A program made the translations under genes and the position numbers. Below the pieces are notes generated by a model. It was not told the DNA's origin. It saw only the letters and a program-made list of their open reading frames with translations, and made no database searches. From Palsa-661 sp035535015 (GTDB taxonomy: Bacteria > Actinomycetota > Acidimicrobiia > Acidimicrobiales > UBA8190): a stretch of DNA of 64,000 nucleotides. Below are positions 1-7,991 of the stretch, piece by piece (within the stretch, counting starts at the first letter, position 1; each line of letters starts with the position of its first letter). Location of the stretch: positions 99,028 to 163,027 of the forward strand of contig DATLQU010000026.1 in NCBI GenBank assembly GCA_035535015.1, in the 5' to 3' direction.

Positions 1-1
1 G

Positions 2-1084
2 GCCCTTTTCGGGCTCGGGATCATGCCGTACATCACCAGCTCGATCATCATCCAGCTGCTGTCCACGGTGATCCCCAAGCTGGAGGAATGGCGTGACCAG
101 GGGGCGATCGGGCAGAAGAAGATCACCCAGACGACCCGGTACCTGACCATCGGCCTGGCCCTGCTGCAGTCGGCCGGCCTGGTCTACGTGTTCCACAACG
201 GCGCCGCCGGGCTCCTCGGTTCGAACGCCGGCAACATCGACCTGATCCCGCATTTCACCCTCTGGCGCGGGGGCTTCATCTGCCTGACGCTCACCGCCGG
301 TACCGCCTTCGTCATGTGGCTGGGCGAGCTCATCACCCAGCGCGGCATCGGCAACGGCATGTCGATCATCATCTTCGCCAACGTCGTGGCCGGGATTCCC
401 GCCGGTGGCGCCCTGGTGCTGTCCCAGGGAGGCAGGGTCAAGTTCGGCACCATCGTGGTCCTGACCCTCGTGCTCCTCGTCTTCGTCGTCTTCATGGAGC
501 AGGGCCAGCGCCGGATACCGGTCACCTTCGCCAAACGGGTGGTCGGCCGCCGGATGTACGGCGGTTCTTCGACCTACATCCCGCTCAAGGTCAACCAGTC
601 GGGCGTCATCCCGATCATCTTCGCCAACTCCCTGCTCTACATCCCCATCCTCCTGGCCAACATCATCCCTTCGGTGGCCTTCCGGAATTTCGTCAACAAC
701 CGGATCACACCCACCAGCCTGGTCTACGTGACCATGTACGGGGTCCTGATCTTCGCCTTCACCTTCTTCTACGTCTACGTGGCCTTCGACCCGCATCAGC
801 AGGCGGACATCATCCGGAAACAAGGTGGGTACATTCCCGGTATCCGACCCGGACCACCGACCGAGCGCTATCTGGCCCGGATCCTCAACCGGATCACCTT
901 GCCCGGTGGTCTCTATCTGGCCACGGTGGCCGTGCTGCCGTCGTTGTTGATGGCGGCGTGGCACATCAACGGCTACCCCTTCTACGGGACCACTCTCCTC
1001 ATCGCCGTCGGCGTGTCGCTCGAGACCATGCGGCAGATCGACAGCCAGCTGATGATGCGGAATTACGAGGGCTTCCTGAAGTAG
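2..1084 (+). CDS. secY: Protein translocase subunit SecY (5' truncated by window edge)
   Basis: Central channel of the Sec translocon, inner membrane, passing unfolded preproteins with SecE, SecG and SecA. The frame is open from base 2 and reads ALFGLGIMPYITSSIIIQLL, a highly conserved internal SecY segment, so the true start lies upstream and the first ATG here (23) is internal. Hydrophobic segments alternate with conserved loops: the cytoplasmic RIPVTFAKRVVGRRMYGG stretch that SecA and the ribosome contact, the KVNQSGVIPIIFANSL segment, and the C-terminal LLIAVGVSLETMRQIDSQLMMRNYEGFLK. The C-terminus is complete. The stop is 3 nt from adk, the usual spc-operon order, which implies cotranscription. 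Confidence 0.97.
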   Translation, partial: ALFGLGIMPYITSSIIIQLLSTVIPKLEEWRDQGAIGQKKITQTTRYLTIGLALLQSAGLVYVFHNGAAGLLGSNAGNIDLIPHFTLWRGGFICLTLTAGTAFVMWLGELITQRGIGNGMSIIIFANVVAGIPAGGALVLSQGGRVKFGTIVVLTLVLLVFVVFMEQGQRRIPVTFAKRVVGRRMYGGSSTYIPLKVNQSGVIPIIFANSLLYIPILLANIIPSVAFRNFVNNRITPTSLVYVTMYGVLIFAFTFFYVYVAFDPHQQADIIRKQGGYIPGIRPGPPTERYLARILNRITLPGGLYLATVAVLPSLLMAAWHINGYPFYGTTLLIAVGVSLETMRQIDSQLMMRNYEGFLK

Positions 1085-1087
1085 CGG

Positions 1088-1765
1088 ATGGTACCCGGCG
1101 TCAGGCTCGTGGTCCTGGGCAAACAAGGGGCCGGCAAGGGGACGCAGTGTGTGCGGCTGTCGCATCACTACGTCGTTCCGCACGTCTCCACGGGAGACAT
1201 GCTGCGCGCCGCGGTCAAGACCGGGGACGAGCTCGACTCCAAGGTCAAAGAGAACATGGACTCGGGTGAGCTGCTGAGCGACGACCTGATCATGGAGATG
1301 GTGGCCGAGCGGCTGGCCGAGCCCGATGCCCGGGCCCGCGGCTTCATCCTGGACGGCTGTCCCCGGACCACCCATCAGGCCGAGGCGTTGGCCGCGCTGA
1401 TGGCACCGGAGGACATCGACGTGGCCGTGGACATCGAGGTCCCCACCATCCAGGCCATGCGCCGGCTGGCCAGCCGGCGGGTCTGCATCGACTGCGGGAC
1501 CAACTACTCGGTATCGCTCTCGCCCAAGGTCAACTGGACCTGTGACGTCTGTGGCGGTGACGTCATCCAGCGCGAGGACGACACCGAGGACTCCATCGGT
1601 CGGCGGCTCGATCTCTACGAGCGCCAGACGGCGCCTCTCATCGACTGGTACACGGGGCGCGACCAGCTGGCCAAGGTCAACGGCATCGGCTCCCCCGACG
1701 CCGTCCTGCGGCGGATCATCCGGGCCGTGGAAGAGCGGCGCCAGCGCCGGGGAGGCTCCCGATGA
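1088..1765 (+). CDS. adk: Adenylate kinase
   Basis: Catalyses ATP + AMP <-> 2 ADP in the cytoplasm. The 225-residue protein has the P-loop GKQGAGKGT near residues 12-20, the AMP-site STGDMLR, and the DGCPRT motif of the core. The LID is the long form with a CxxC...CxxC zinc-type knuckle (CIDC and CDVC around residues 138-160), as in Gram-positive kinases. The ATG start at 1088 is 3 nt after the secY stop, and the fold begins almost at once (VRLVVLGKQGAG). secY-adk-map order is standard in actinobacteria. Confidence 0.97.
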   Translation: MVPGVRLVVLGKQGAGKGTQCVRLSHHYVVPHVSTGDMLRAAVKTGDELDSKVKENMDSGELLSDDLIMEMVAERLAEPDARARGFILDGCPRTTHQAEALAALMAPEDIDVAVDIEVPTIQAMRRLASRRVCIDCGTNYSVSLSPKVNWTCDVCGGDVIQREDDTEDSIGRRLDLYERQTAPLIDWYTGRDQLAKVNGIGSPDAVLRRIIRAVEERRQRRGGSR

Positions 1766-1781
1766 ACAGCGCCGGGTCCCG

Positions 1782-2522
1782 ATGAGGAGGACAGCCGACG
1801 AGATCGCCAAGATGCGCCGGGCCGGGCGGGTGGTGGCCGAGATGCACGAGGCCACCCGGGCGGCGGCGGTGCCCGGGGCGACCACGGCCGATCTCGACTC
1901 CGTGGCCCGTGAGGTCCTCGACCGGCGCGGGGCCCGGTCGAACTTCCTGCACTACCGGGGCTTCCCGGCGGTCATCTGCACCTCGCCCAACGACATGATC
2001 GTCCACGGCATCCCCGGCGACTACGTCCTGCAGGAGGGTGACATCCTCTCCATCGACTGCGGGGCCATCATCGAGGGCTACCACGGCGACGCCGCGTTCA
2101 CCATGGCCATCGGCGAGGTCACCGAGGAGGCCCGCCGCCTGATCGAGGTGACCGAGCAGAGCCTGTGGGCGGGCATCGACCAGCTCCGGTCCGGCACCCG
2201 GCTGCACGAGGTCGGCCGGGCCGTCCAGACGGTGGCCGAGAAGGCCGGGTTCACGGTCGTCCGGGAGTACGTGGGCCACGCCATCGGGACCGCCATGCAC
2301 GAGGAACCCCAGGTCCCGAACTACTGGCCGGGCACCGGGGGGCCCATGCTGAAGGCCGGGATGGTCTTCGCCGTGGAGCCCATGGTGAACGCCGGCAGCC
2401 CCGAAACCCGGGTCCTGGACGACGGCTGGAGCGTGGTCACGGCCGACGGCCGCCTGTCGGCCCATTTCGAGCACAGCATCGCCGTGACCGAGGACGGGCC
2501 CGAGGTCCTCACCCTGCCCTGA
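1782..2522 (+). CDS. map: Type I methionine aminopeptidase
   Basis: Removes N-terminal methionine from nascent proteins; a dinuclear metal enzyme of the pita-bread fold. The predicted 246-residue protein starts MRRTADEIAKMRRAG, the standard family beginning, so the ATG at 1782 was chosen over upstream in-frame codons that would run into adk. Metal ligands are recognisable: Asp in LSIDCGA, Asp in GYHGDAAF, His in GHAIGTAMHEEP, Glu in VEPMVNAG and Glu in FEHSIAVT. The start lies 16 nt after the adk stop. No strong Shine-Dalgarno sequence sits at ideal spacing, so translational coupling to adk is possible. Confidence 0.96.
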   Translation: MRRTADEIAKMRRAGRVVAEMHEATRAAAVPGATTADLDSVAREVLDRRGARSNFLHYRGFPAVICTSPNDMIVHGIPGDYVLQEGDILSIDCGAIIEGYHGDAAFTMAIGEVTEEARRLIEVTEQSLWAGIDQLRSGTRLHEVGRAVQTVAEKAGFTVVREYVGHAIGTAMHEEPQVPNYWPGTGGPMLKAGMVFAVEPMVNAGSPETRVLDDGWSVVTADGRLSAHFEHSIAVTEDGPEVLTLP

Positions 2523-2563
2523 GCCGGCCCCCGGTGCTCCTGGCCGCCGAGGGCCGGAGCCGC

Positions 2564-2569
2564 TATGCT
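2564..2569 (+). promoter_or_regulatory. Possible -10 element for the infA/alpha operon
   Basis: TATGCT in the 225-nt gap between map and infA fits the TANNNT -10 pattern seen elsewhere in this window. It would give a leader of about 170 nt before infA. No convincing -35 was found, as is common in actinobacteria. The rest of the gap (2523-2747) shows GC-rich imperfect hairpins and no ORF I trust. Confidence 0.35.
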
Positions 2570-2747
2570 CATGGGTCGGCTCGCCAGGCCTGACCTGGGT
2601 CTGATCACTCCGGCTCCGGTCGGCGGTGGGCGAGTCGCCATCGCTCGGACCGGGCCCCCACCCGGAGCGCTTCACGAGCGGGCCGGGAGACACGGTACCC
2701 GTGGCTGGGTGCGGCGTGCCCGGAAGACAAGAACGAGGAGGAGTCAC

Positions 2748-2972
2748 CTGCCAAAGCCCAAAGAGGATGCGATCGTGCTCGAGGGGACGGTCGTCGAGCC
2801 GTTGCCGAACGCCATGTTCCGCGTGGAGCTCGAGAACGGCCACAAGGTCCTGGCCCACAGCTCCGGCAAGATGCGGATGCACCGCATCCGGATCCTCCCC
2901 GGCGACCGCGTGCAGGTGGAGATCACTCCGTACGACCTGAGCAGGGGCCGGATCACCTACCGCTACAAGTGA
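2748..2972 (+). CDS. infA: Translation initiation factor IF-1, probable CTG start
   Basis: Small OB-fold protein that binds the 30S A site during initiation. The reading frame encodes PKPKEDAIVLEGTVVEPLPN followed by AMFRVELENGHKVLAHSSGKMRMHRIRILPGD, almost the universal IF-1 sequence, and ends RGRITYRYK at the normal length (74 residues). No ATG, GTG or TTG lies at the expected N-terminus. The in-frame codon at the right place is CTG (2748), four nucleotides after a strong GAGGAGGAG Shine-Dalgarno sequence (2735-2743). The next alternative, GTG 2775, would delete the conserved KEDAI segment. First gene of the infA-rpmJ-rpsM-rpsK-rpsD-rpoA-rplQ cluster. Confidence 0.95.
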   Translation: MPKPKEDAIVLEGTVVEPLPNAMFRVELENGHKVLAHSSGKMRMHRIRILPGDRVQVEITPYDLSRGRITYRYK

Positions 2973-3089
2973 GCGCCGGCCACCCGGCGGCCAGGGCGCC
3001 GGGTTGGTCCCGGGTCCCACCGGGCGCAGGCACAGACGAACACGCAACGGTTCCGGGCCCGAGGCCCCGGGAGGATGGACAGAAGCGAA

Positions 3090-3203
3090 ATGAAGGTGCG
3101 ACCGAGTGTCAAGGCGATCTGCGAGAAGTGCAAGGTCATCCGTCGCCACGGTGTGGTCATGGTGATCTGCGAGAACCCGCGGCACAAGCAGCGCCAGGGC
3201 TGA
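3090..3203 (+). CDS. rpmJ: 50S ribosomal protein L36, zinc-ligand form
   Basis: A 37-residue protein, MKVRPSVKAICEKCKVIRRH then GVVMVICENPRHKQRQG. It is the typical bL36 between infA and rpsM. The ligands C11, C14, C27 and H32 are all present, so this is the zinc-binding (C+) form rather than a zinc-free paralogue. The 117-nt gap before it (2973-3089) is GC rich without another credible gene. Confidence 0.95.
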   Translation: MKVRPSVKAICEKCKVIRRHGVVMVICENPRHKQRQG

Positions 3204-3237
3204 GCGGGTCAGGACGAGGACGGAGAAAGGACAGCGC

Positions 3238-3615
3238 GTGGCACGGATCGCCGGTGTGGACATCCCCCGCGAAAAGCGGCTCGAGATCTCTTTGACGTAC
3301 ATTTACGGCGTGGGCCGGACCCAGGCGCAGCGCGTCTGCTCCGAGACCGACACCAATCCCGACACGCGGGTGCGTGATCTGACCGACGAAGAGGTCACCC
3401 GCCTACGGACCTGGATCGACGCCAACCTGAAAGTGGAGGGAGACCTCCGTCGCGACATCGCCCAGGACATCAAGCGCAAGATGGAGATCGGCTCGTACCA
3501 GGGCATCCGTCACCGCCGTGGCCTGCCCGTCCACGGCCAGAGGACACACACGAACGCCCGCACCCGCAAGGGTCCCAAGAAGACCGTCGCCGGCAAGAAG
3601 AAGGTTCGCAAGTAA
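3238..3615 (+). CDS. rpsM: 30S ribosomal protein S13
   Basis: Head protein of the small subunit that contacts the P-site tRNA and 50S protein L5. The 125-residue sequence begins ARIAGVDIPREKRLEISLTYIYGVG and ends in the basic tail GQRTHTNARTRKGPKKTVAGKKKVRK, both hallmarks of S13. The start is GTG at 3238, preceded by GGAGAAAGG. The stop abuts the rpsK ATG directly (TAA then ATG), indicating translational coupling. Confidence 0.97.
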   Translation: MARIAGVDIPREKRLEISLTYIYGVGRTQAQRVCSETDTNPDTRVRDLTDEEVTRLRTWIDANLKVEGDLRRDIAQDIKRKMEIGSYQGIRHRRGLPVHGQRTHTNARTRKGPKKTVAGKKKVRK

Positions 3616-4029
3616 ATGGCCAAGACCGCCAAGTCCCCCAAGTCCGCCTCGACGCGCCGCCCCCGCAAGCGCGAACGAAAGAACGTCGCCTACGGCGTGG
3701 CCCACATCAAGAGCTCGTTCAACAACACCATCGTCAGCATCTGCGATCACGAAGGCAACGTCCTGGCCTGGGCGTCGGCCGGCAACGTCGGTTTCAAGGG
3801 ATCACGGAAGTCGACACCCTTCGCCGCTCAGCTGGCGGCGGAGCAGGCGGCCCGCCGGGCCATGGAGCACGGAGTCCGCAAGGTCGACGTCCTCGTCCGG
3901 GGTCCCGGCTCCGGTCGGGAGACGGCCATCCGCTCGCTGTCGGCCGTGGGCATCGAAGTCGCAGGCATCAAGGATGTCACCCCCATCCCTCACAACGGCT
4001 GCCGCCCCAAGAAGCGGCGTCGGGTCTGA
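3616..4029 (+). CDS. rpsK: 30S ribosomal protein S11
   Basis: Platform protein of the 30S subunit. The 137-residue protein has a lysine-rich, lineage-variable N-terminus (AKTAKSPKSASTRRPRKRERK) and then the conserved core GVAHIKSSFNNTIVSICD, ending GCRPKKRRRV, the standard S11 C-terminus. It starts with the base following the rpsM stop. Confidence 0.97.
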   Translation: MAKTAKSPKSASTRRPRKRERKNVAYGVAHIKSSFNNTIVSICDHEGNVLAWASAGNVGFKGSRKSTPFAAQLAAEQAARRAMEHGVRKVDVLVRGPGSGRETAIRSLSAVGIEVAGIKDVTPIPHNGCRPKKRRRV

Positions 4030-4059
4030 GGCGCGGGGACGAAGGGAGCACGACCGACC

Positions 4060-4707
4060 ATGGCGCGTTACACCGGGCCCGTCTGCCGTCTGTGCAGGCG
4101 CGAGCGGACAAAGTTGTTTCTGAAGGGCGAGCGTTGCTATTCGCTCAAGTGCCCTGTCAGCGATGCGGTGAGCGACCGGCACAGCCGCGCCTACCCGCCC
4201 GGCGAGCACGGTCGCGACCGTATGCGCCAGGGCTCGGAGTACCTGGCCCAGCTGCGGGAGAAGCAGAAGGCCCGGCGTATCTACGGCGTCCTCGAGAAGC
4301 AGTTCCGGATCGTCTACGCCGAGGCCAACCGCCAGCCGGGAATCACCGGTGAGAACCTGCTGCGGCTACTCGAACTGCGACTGGACAACGTCACCTTCCG
4401 TGCCACCTGGGGGGCCAGCCGCTCGCAGGCCCGTCAGCTGGTGCGCCACGGCCACATCCACGTGAACGGCAAGCGGGTCACCATCCCCAGCTACCGAGTC
4501 CGCGAGGGCGACGTGGTCTCTCTGAAGCCGGCCGCCCGGGAGATGTACGTCGTCCGCCGCAACCTGGACACCCTCGACCGCCCGCTGCCGCTGTGGCTGG
4601 AGGCCGGCGAGGGCCGCACCTCGGTGCGGGTGACCACGCTGCCGCAGCGCGAGCACATCGACGAGCCGCTGCGTGAGTCCCTGATCGTCGAGCTCTACTC
4701 CAAGTAA
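4060..4707 (+). CDS. rpsD: 30S ribosomal protein S4, zinc-ligand form
   Basis: Primary 16S rRNA-binding assembly protein and, in many bacteria, an autoregulator of the alpha operon. The 215-residue protein opens MARYTGPVCRLCRRERTKLF. Cysteines 9, 12, 26 and 31 form the zinc site of the C+ subtype. The S4 RNA-binding domain (LRLDNVTFRATWGASRSQAR onward, about residues 100-165) and terminal LIVELYSK are complete. It sits between rpsK and rpoA, the normal actinobacterial order. Confidence 0.97.
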   Translation: MARYTGPVCRLCRRERTKLFLKGERCYSLKCPVSDAVSDRHSRAYPPGEHGRDRMRQGSEYLAQLREKQKARRIYGVLEKQFRIVYAEANRQPGITGENLLRLLELRLDNVTFRATWGASRSQARQLVRHGHIHVNGKRVTIPSYRVREGDVVSLKPAAREMYVVRRNLDTLDRPLPLWLEAGEGRTSVRVTTLPQREHIDEPLRESLIVELYSK

Positions 4708-4754
4708 CCCCCGTTCCCGTCACCCACCCACCCCCACCTGCAGGAGCGATCTAG

Positions 4755-5693
4755 ATGCTCATCATTCAGCGACCGACCGTCGAGGCCATCGGCGAGGAGG
4801 AGGGGAGCCGTCAGCGGTTCGCCATCAGCCCCCTCGAGCCCGGATTCGGTCACACGCTCGGTAACTCCATCCGCCGGACCCTGCTGTCGTCCATCCCCGG
4901 CGCGGCCGTCACCCAGGTCCGGTTCGACGACGCCCTTCATGAGTTCACCACCCTGCCGGGGGTGAAGGAGGACATCACCGACGTCATCTTGAACCTGAAG
5001 GACATCGTCCTGCGGGTGCACTCAGACGACCCGGTGACCCTGCGCTGCGACAAGCGGGGACCGGCCGATGTGACCGCCGGCGACCTCCAGTTGACGGCCG
5101 ACGTCGAGGTTCTGAACCCCGAGCTGCCGGTGGCCACATTGAACGCCAAGGGCCGCTTGGCCATGGACGTGACCGTCGAGCGCGGCCGGGGCTACGTCTC
5201 GGCTGAACGCAACAAGCGGTCGAACACCATCGGGGTCATCCCCGTCGACTCGATCTTCTCGCCCGTCCGCCGGGTGGCATTCTCGGTCGAGCCCGTCCGG
5301 GTGGAGCAGTCCACCGACTTCGACCGGCTGATTCTCGACATCGAGACCGACAGCTCCCTGACGCCGCGCGAGGCGCTGGCCTCGGCGGGCGACACCTTGC
5401 GCTCCCTGGTGGGACTGGTGGCCGACCTCGAGGACGAGCCCCAGGGCCTGGAATTGGGCGAGGTGGGGACCTCCACCAGCGGATCGCCGGACCTGGATCT
5501 GCCCATCGAGGACCTCGACCTGTCGGAGCGGCCCCGCAACTGCCTCAAGCGGGCCCAGGTCAATACCATCGGCGAACTGGTAGAGCGGACCCACGACGAT
5601 CTTCTGGCCATCACCAACTTCGGACAGAAGTCCCTCGACGAGGTCATCCAGCGCCTCGACGAGCGGGGTCTGTCGCTCCGCGTCAAGGACTGA
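4755..5693 (+). CDS. rpoA: DNA-directed RNA polymerase alpha subunit
   Basis: Scaffold for RNA polymerase assembly (N-terminal domain) and contact for UP elements and activators (C-terminal domain). The 312-residue protein carries the assembly signature GFGHTLGNSIRRTLLSSIPG (about residues 35-54) and the alpha-CTD helix-hairpin region LSERPRNCLKRAQVNTIGEL...TNFGQKSLDEVIQRL (about 255-305). A GGAGCG-type Shine-Dalgarno sequence precedes the ATG at 4755. Confidence 0.98.
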   Translation: MLIIQRPTVEAIGEEEGSRQRFAISPLEPGFGHTLGNSIRRTLLSSIPGAAVTQVRFDDALHEFTTLPGVKEDITDVILNLKDIVLRVHSDDPVTLRCDKRGPADVTAGDLQLTADVEVLNPELPVATLNAKGRLAMDVTVERGRGYVSAERNKRSNTIGVIPVDSIFSPVRRVAFSVEPVRVEQSTDFDRLILDIETDSSLTPREALASAGDTLRSLVGLVADLEDEPQGLELGEVGTSTSGSPDLDLPIEDLDLSERPRNCLKRAQVNTIGELVERTHDDLLAITNFGQKSLDEVIQRLDERGLSLRVKD

Positions 5694-5706
5694 GGACGGA
5701 AAGACA

Positions 5707-6060
5707 ATGCGTGGCATTCCCCGTAAAGGCCGGCGCATGGGCGGCGACGCCGCCCATGAGAAGGCCATGCTCGGCAACCTGGTGGCCTCTCTGATCGCCG
5801 CCGAGTCCCTGGTGACGACGGAGGCGAAGGCGAAGGCGCTGCGGCCGGTGGCCGAGAAGTGCATCACCGCGGCCCGCAAGGGCGGCGTGCACCGCCAACG
5901 CCAGGTGGTGGCGCTGATCCGTGACAAGGACATGGCCCACAAGCTGTTCGCCGAGATCGGCCCCCGCTACACCGACCGCCCCGGTGGCTATCTCCGGATC
6001 CTGAAGCTCGGCCCCCGCCTGGGCGACAGCGCGCCGATGGCGCGGATCGAGTTCGTTTGA
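5707..6060 (+). CDS. rplQ: 50S ribosomal protein L17
   Basis: Ribosomal protein near the peptide exit tunnel. The 117-residue sequence matches L17 through RRMGGDAAHEKAMLGNLVASL, TTEAKAKALRPVAEKCIT and the terminal GDSAPMARIEFV. It lies 13 nt after rpoA, and its stop overlaps the start of truA, so the alpha operon runs on into the pseudouridine synthase gene. Confidence 0.97.
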   Translation: MRGIPRKGRRMGGDAAHEKAMLGNLVASLIAAESLVTTEAKAKALRPVAEKCITAARKGGVHRQRQVVALIRDKDMAHKLFAEIGPRYTDRPGGYLRILKLGPRLGDSAPMARIEFV

Positions 6061-6941
6061 CGCTGTTCGACCCTCCTGACGCCCCCACCGGGGACGACCT
6101 CCAGGAGGACGAGGACCGGCGGGCCGACGACGGCCCGGCCGGCCAAGGTCCCGGGCCGCTGCGGTTGCGCCTGCTGGTCGCCTACGACGGGGCCGGTTTC
6201 CGGGGTTTCGCCGCCCAGCCGGGCCAGCGCACGGTGGCCGGGGAACTGGCCCGGGCCCTCTCCACGGCGCTGCGCCAACCGGTCGAGCTGACCTGCGCCG
6301 GGCGGACCGACGCCGGGGTCCACGCCACCGGACAGGTCGTCCATGTCGACGTGGTCGGCGAGGTGGACACCGACAGCCTGCTGAAGGCCGTGAACGCCAT
6401 GCTCGGACCCTCGGTGGTCCTGCGGTCGGCCGTACCGGCCGGCCCCGGGTTCGACGCCCGCCGCTCGGCCCGGGCCCGCCGGTACCGCTACCTCGTCCTG
6501 CAGGCCTCGGCGCCCGACCCCCTGCTCGCCCCCCTGGCCTGGCACGTCCGTGATCCCCTCGACCTCCGGGCCATGGCCGCCGGGGCCGACGCCCTGCTCG
6601 GGGAGCACGATTTCCGGGCCTTCTGCCGCCGGCCGCCGGGCACCGGCCCGGGGGAGCCCATCACCCGCCGGGTGCTCGACGCCTCCTGGCACGAGGTGGA
6701 CTGGACCCCCGGTGGCCTCGACGAAAAGGCCCGGCTGCTGCGTTTCGACATCACCGCCCAGTCTTTCTGCCACCAGATGGTCCGCTCCATCGTGGGGACC
6801 CTGGCCGAGGTCGGCCGGGGCCGCCGGCGGGCCTCGGACGTGGTCTTCATGCTCAGCTCGGGAGACCGCTCACTGGGGGCGAATCTGGCCCCTCCCCACG
6901 GCCTCTGCCTGCTCTCGGTGGACTATCCACCAGGGGATTGA
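6057..6941 (+). CDS. truA: tRNA pseudouridine(38-40) synthase TruA
   Basis: Isomerises uridines 38-40 in the tRNA anticodon arm. The catalytic Asp lies in CAGRTDAGVHATGQ, and RYRYLV, DFRAFC and FCHQMVRSIVGTL are also typical. The TTG at 6057 overlaps the rplQ stop and gives an acidic N-terminal extension of roughly 38 residues before LRLRLLVAYDGAGFRGF. A later TTG or CTG nearer that motif cannot be excluded, so the exact start is uncertain. The function is clear. Confidence 0.93.
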   Translation: MTLFDPPDAPTGDDLQEDEDRRADDGPAGQGPGPLRLRLLVAYDGAGFRGFAAQPGQRTVAGELARALSTALRQPVELTCAGRTDAGVHATGQVVHVDVVGEVDTDSLLKAVNAMLGPSVVLRSAVPAGPGFDARRSARARRYRYLVLQASAPDPLLAPLAWHVRDPLDLRAMAAGADALLGEHDFRAFCRRPPGTGPGEPITRRVLDASWHEVDWTPGGLDEKARLLRFDITAQSFCHQMVRSIVGTLAEVGRGRRRASDVVFMLSSGDRSLGANLAPPHGLCLLSVDYPPGD

Positions 6942-6977
6942 CCGCCCGGGAGCTTGCCCGGGCCTCGTCCGAGCATC

Positions 6978-6983
6978 TAGGGT
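6978..6983 (+). promoter_or_regulatory. Probable -10 element of the rplM-rpsI operon
   Basis: TAGGGT fits the local TANNNT pattern and lies about 113 nt before the rplM start. The 5' leader would be about 107 nt, long enough for an autogenous L13 control structure, which I cannot confirm by eye. Inverted GC-rich segments occur around 7020-7060. Confidence 0.4.
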
Positions 6984-7096
6984 GAGTGGTCCGTCTGTTG
7001 ACGGGGCGGGCCAGTCCCGTCTCCGATCCGCGGTACCGGCCGGGACCGGAACCCCGGGCAGTCGGCCCGATCGCCACCATCGAACAAGGACTCCGC

Positions 7097-7546
7097 GTGC
7101 GCACGTTTTCGCCCAAGCCTGTGGACATCACCCGGACGTGGCATGTCGTCGACGCCGACGGTCTGGTTCTCGGTCGCCTGGCCACCGAGGTGGCCACCAT
7201 CCTGCGGGGAAAGCACAAGCCGATCTTCGCCCCCCATGTCGACACCGGTGACCATGTCATCGTGGTCAACGCGGCCAAGATCGTGCTGAGCGCCGGCAAA
7301 GCGGAGAAGAAGTTCGTCTACCGGCACAGCGGGTATCCCGGGGGCCTCAAGACGGCCAGCTACGCCGACCTGCTGATCACCCGTCCCCAAGACGTCGTCC
7401 GCCGGGCCGTCCGGGGCATGCTGCCGCGCAACCGGCTCGGCCGCCAGCAGTTGTCGAAGCTCAAGGTCTACGTCGGCCCCGAGCACCCGCACGAAGCCCA
7501 ACAGCCGCAGGTCCTCGAGATCCCCGGCGCCCGGGCCCGGATCTAA
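7097..7546 (+). CDS. rplM: 50S ribosomal protein L13
   Basis: Early-assembling 23S rRNA-binding protein. The GTG start at 7097 gives RTFSPKPVDITRTWHVVDAD, the usual L13 N-terminus, and a normal 149-residue product. The upstream in-frame ATG at 6986 would add about 37 unconserved residues. The core GRLATEVATILRGKHKPIF, LPRNRLGRQQLSKLKVY and the final HPHEAQQPQVLEIP are all present. AAGGAC lies just upstream of the GTG. Pairs with rpsI, as almost everywhere in bacteria. Confidence 0.96.
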   Translation: MRTFSPKPVDITRTWHVVDADGLVLGRLATEVATILRGKHKPIFAPHVDTGDHVIVVNAAKIVLSAGKAEKKFVYRHSGYPGGLKTASYADLLITRPQDVVRRAVRGMLPRNRLGRQQLSKLKVYVGPEHPHEAQQPQVLEIPGARARI

Positions 7547-7574
7547 CGCCCCCTCGAAAGAACAGGTCACCCAC

Positions 7575-7985
7575 GTGTCGACAAAGCCCAAGCTCCCCGT
7601 ACCGCTGCACCAGACGACGGGACGCCGCAAGCGGGCGGTCGCCCGCGTCCGGGTCCGGAACGGTCAGGGAGCGATCACCGTCAACCGCAAGCCCATCGAG
7701 CAGTACTTCACCTCGGCCACCCACCGGATGGTGGTGACCGAGCCGTTGCGTCTGACCAATCTGACCGAGGCCTACGACTTCGACGCCACCATCGACGGCG
7801 GCGGCGTCTCGGGCCAGGCCGGGGCCATGCGGCTCGGTATCGCCCGTTCCCTGCTCGAGCTCGATCCCGAACTGCGTCCCACCCTCAAGAAGGCCGGCCT
7901 CCTGACCCGCGACGCCCGCGAGAAGGAGAGCAAGAAGTACGGCCTCAAGAAGGCCCGCAAGGCGCCCCAGTACTCGAAGCGGTAG
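7575..7985 (+). CDS. rpsI: 30S ribosomal protein S9
   Basis: Head protein whose C-terminal tail reaches the P-site tRNA. The 136-residue product shows TTGRRKRAVARVRVRNGQG, the glycine-rich GGGVSGQAGAMRLGIARSLLE and the terminal KKARKAPQYSKR that contacts tRNA. The GTG start at 7575 follows GAAAGAACAGG. glmM begins 6 nt after the stop, so the ribosomal pair probably reads through into glmM. Confidence 0.97.
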   Translation: MSTKPKLPVPLHQTTGRRKRAVARVRVRNGQGAITVNRKPIEQYFTSATHRMVVTEPLRLTNLTEAYDFDATIDGGGVSGQAGAMRLGIARSLLELDPELRPTLKKAGLLTRDAREKESKKYGLKKARKAPQYSKR

Positions 7986-7991
7986 TCGGCC

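Noticed and set aside
1716..3302. 528-residue reverse ORF opposite map/infA/rpmJ
   Set aside because: Shadow of high third-position GC. It is antisense to genes of clear identity, has Gly/Pro/His/Asp-biased composition and no family motif.
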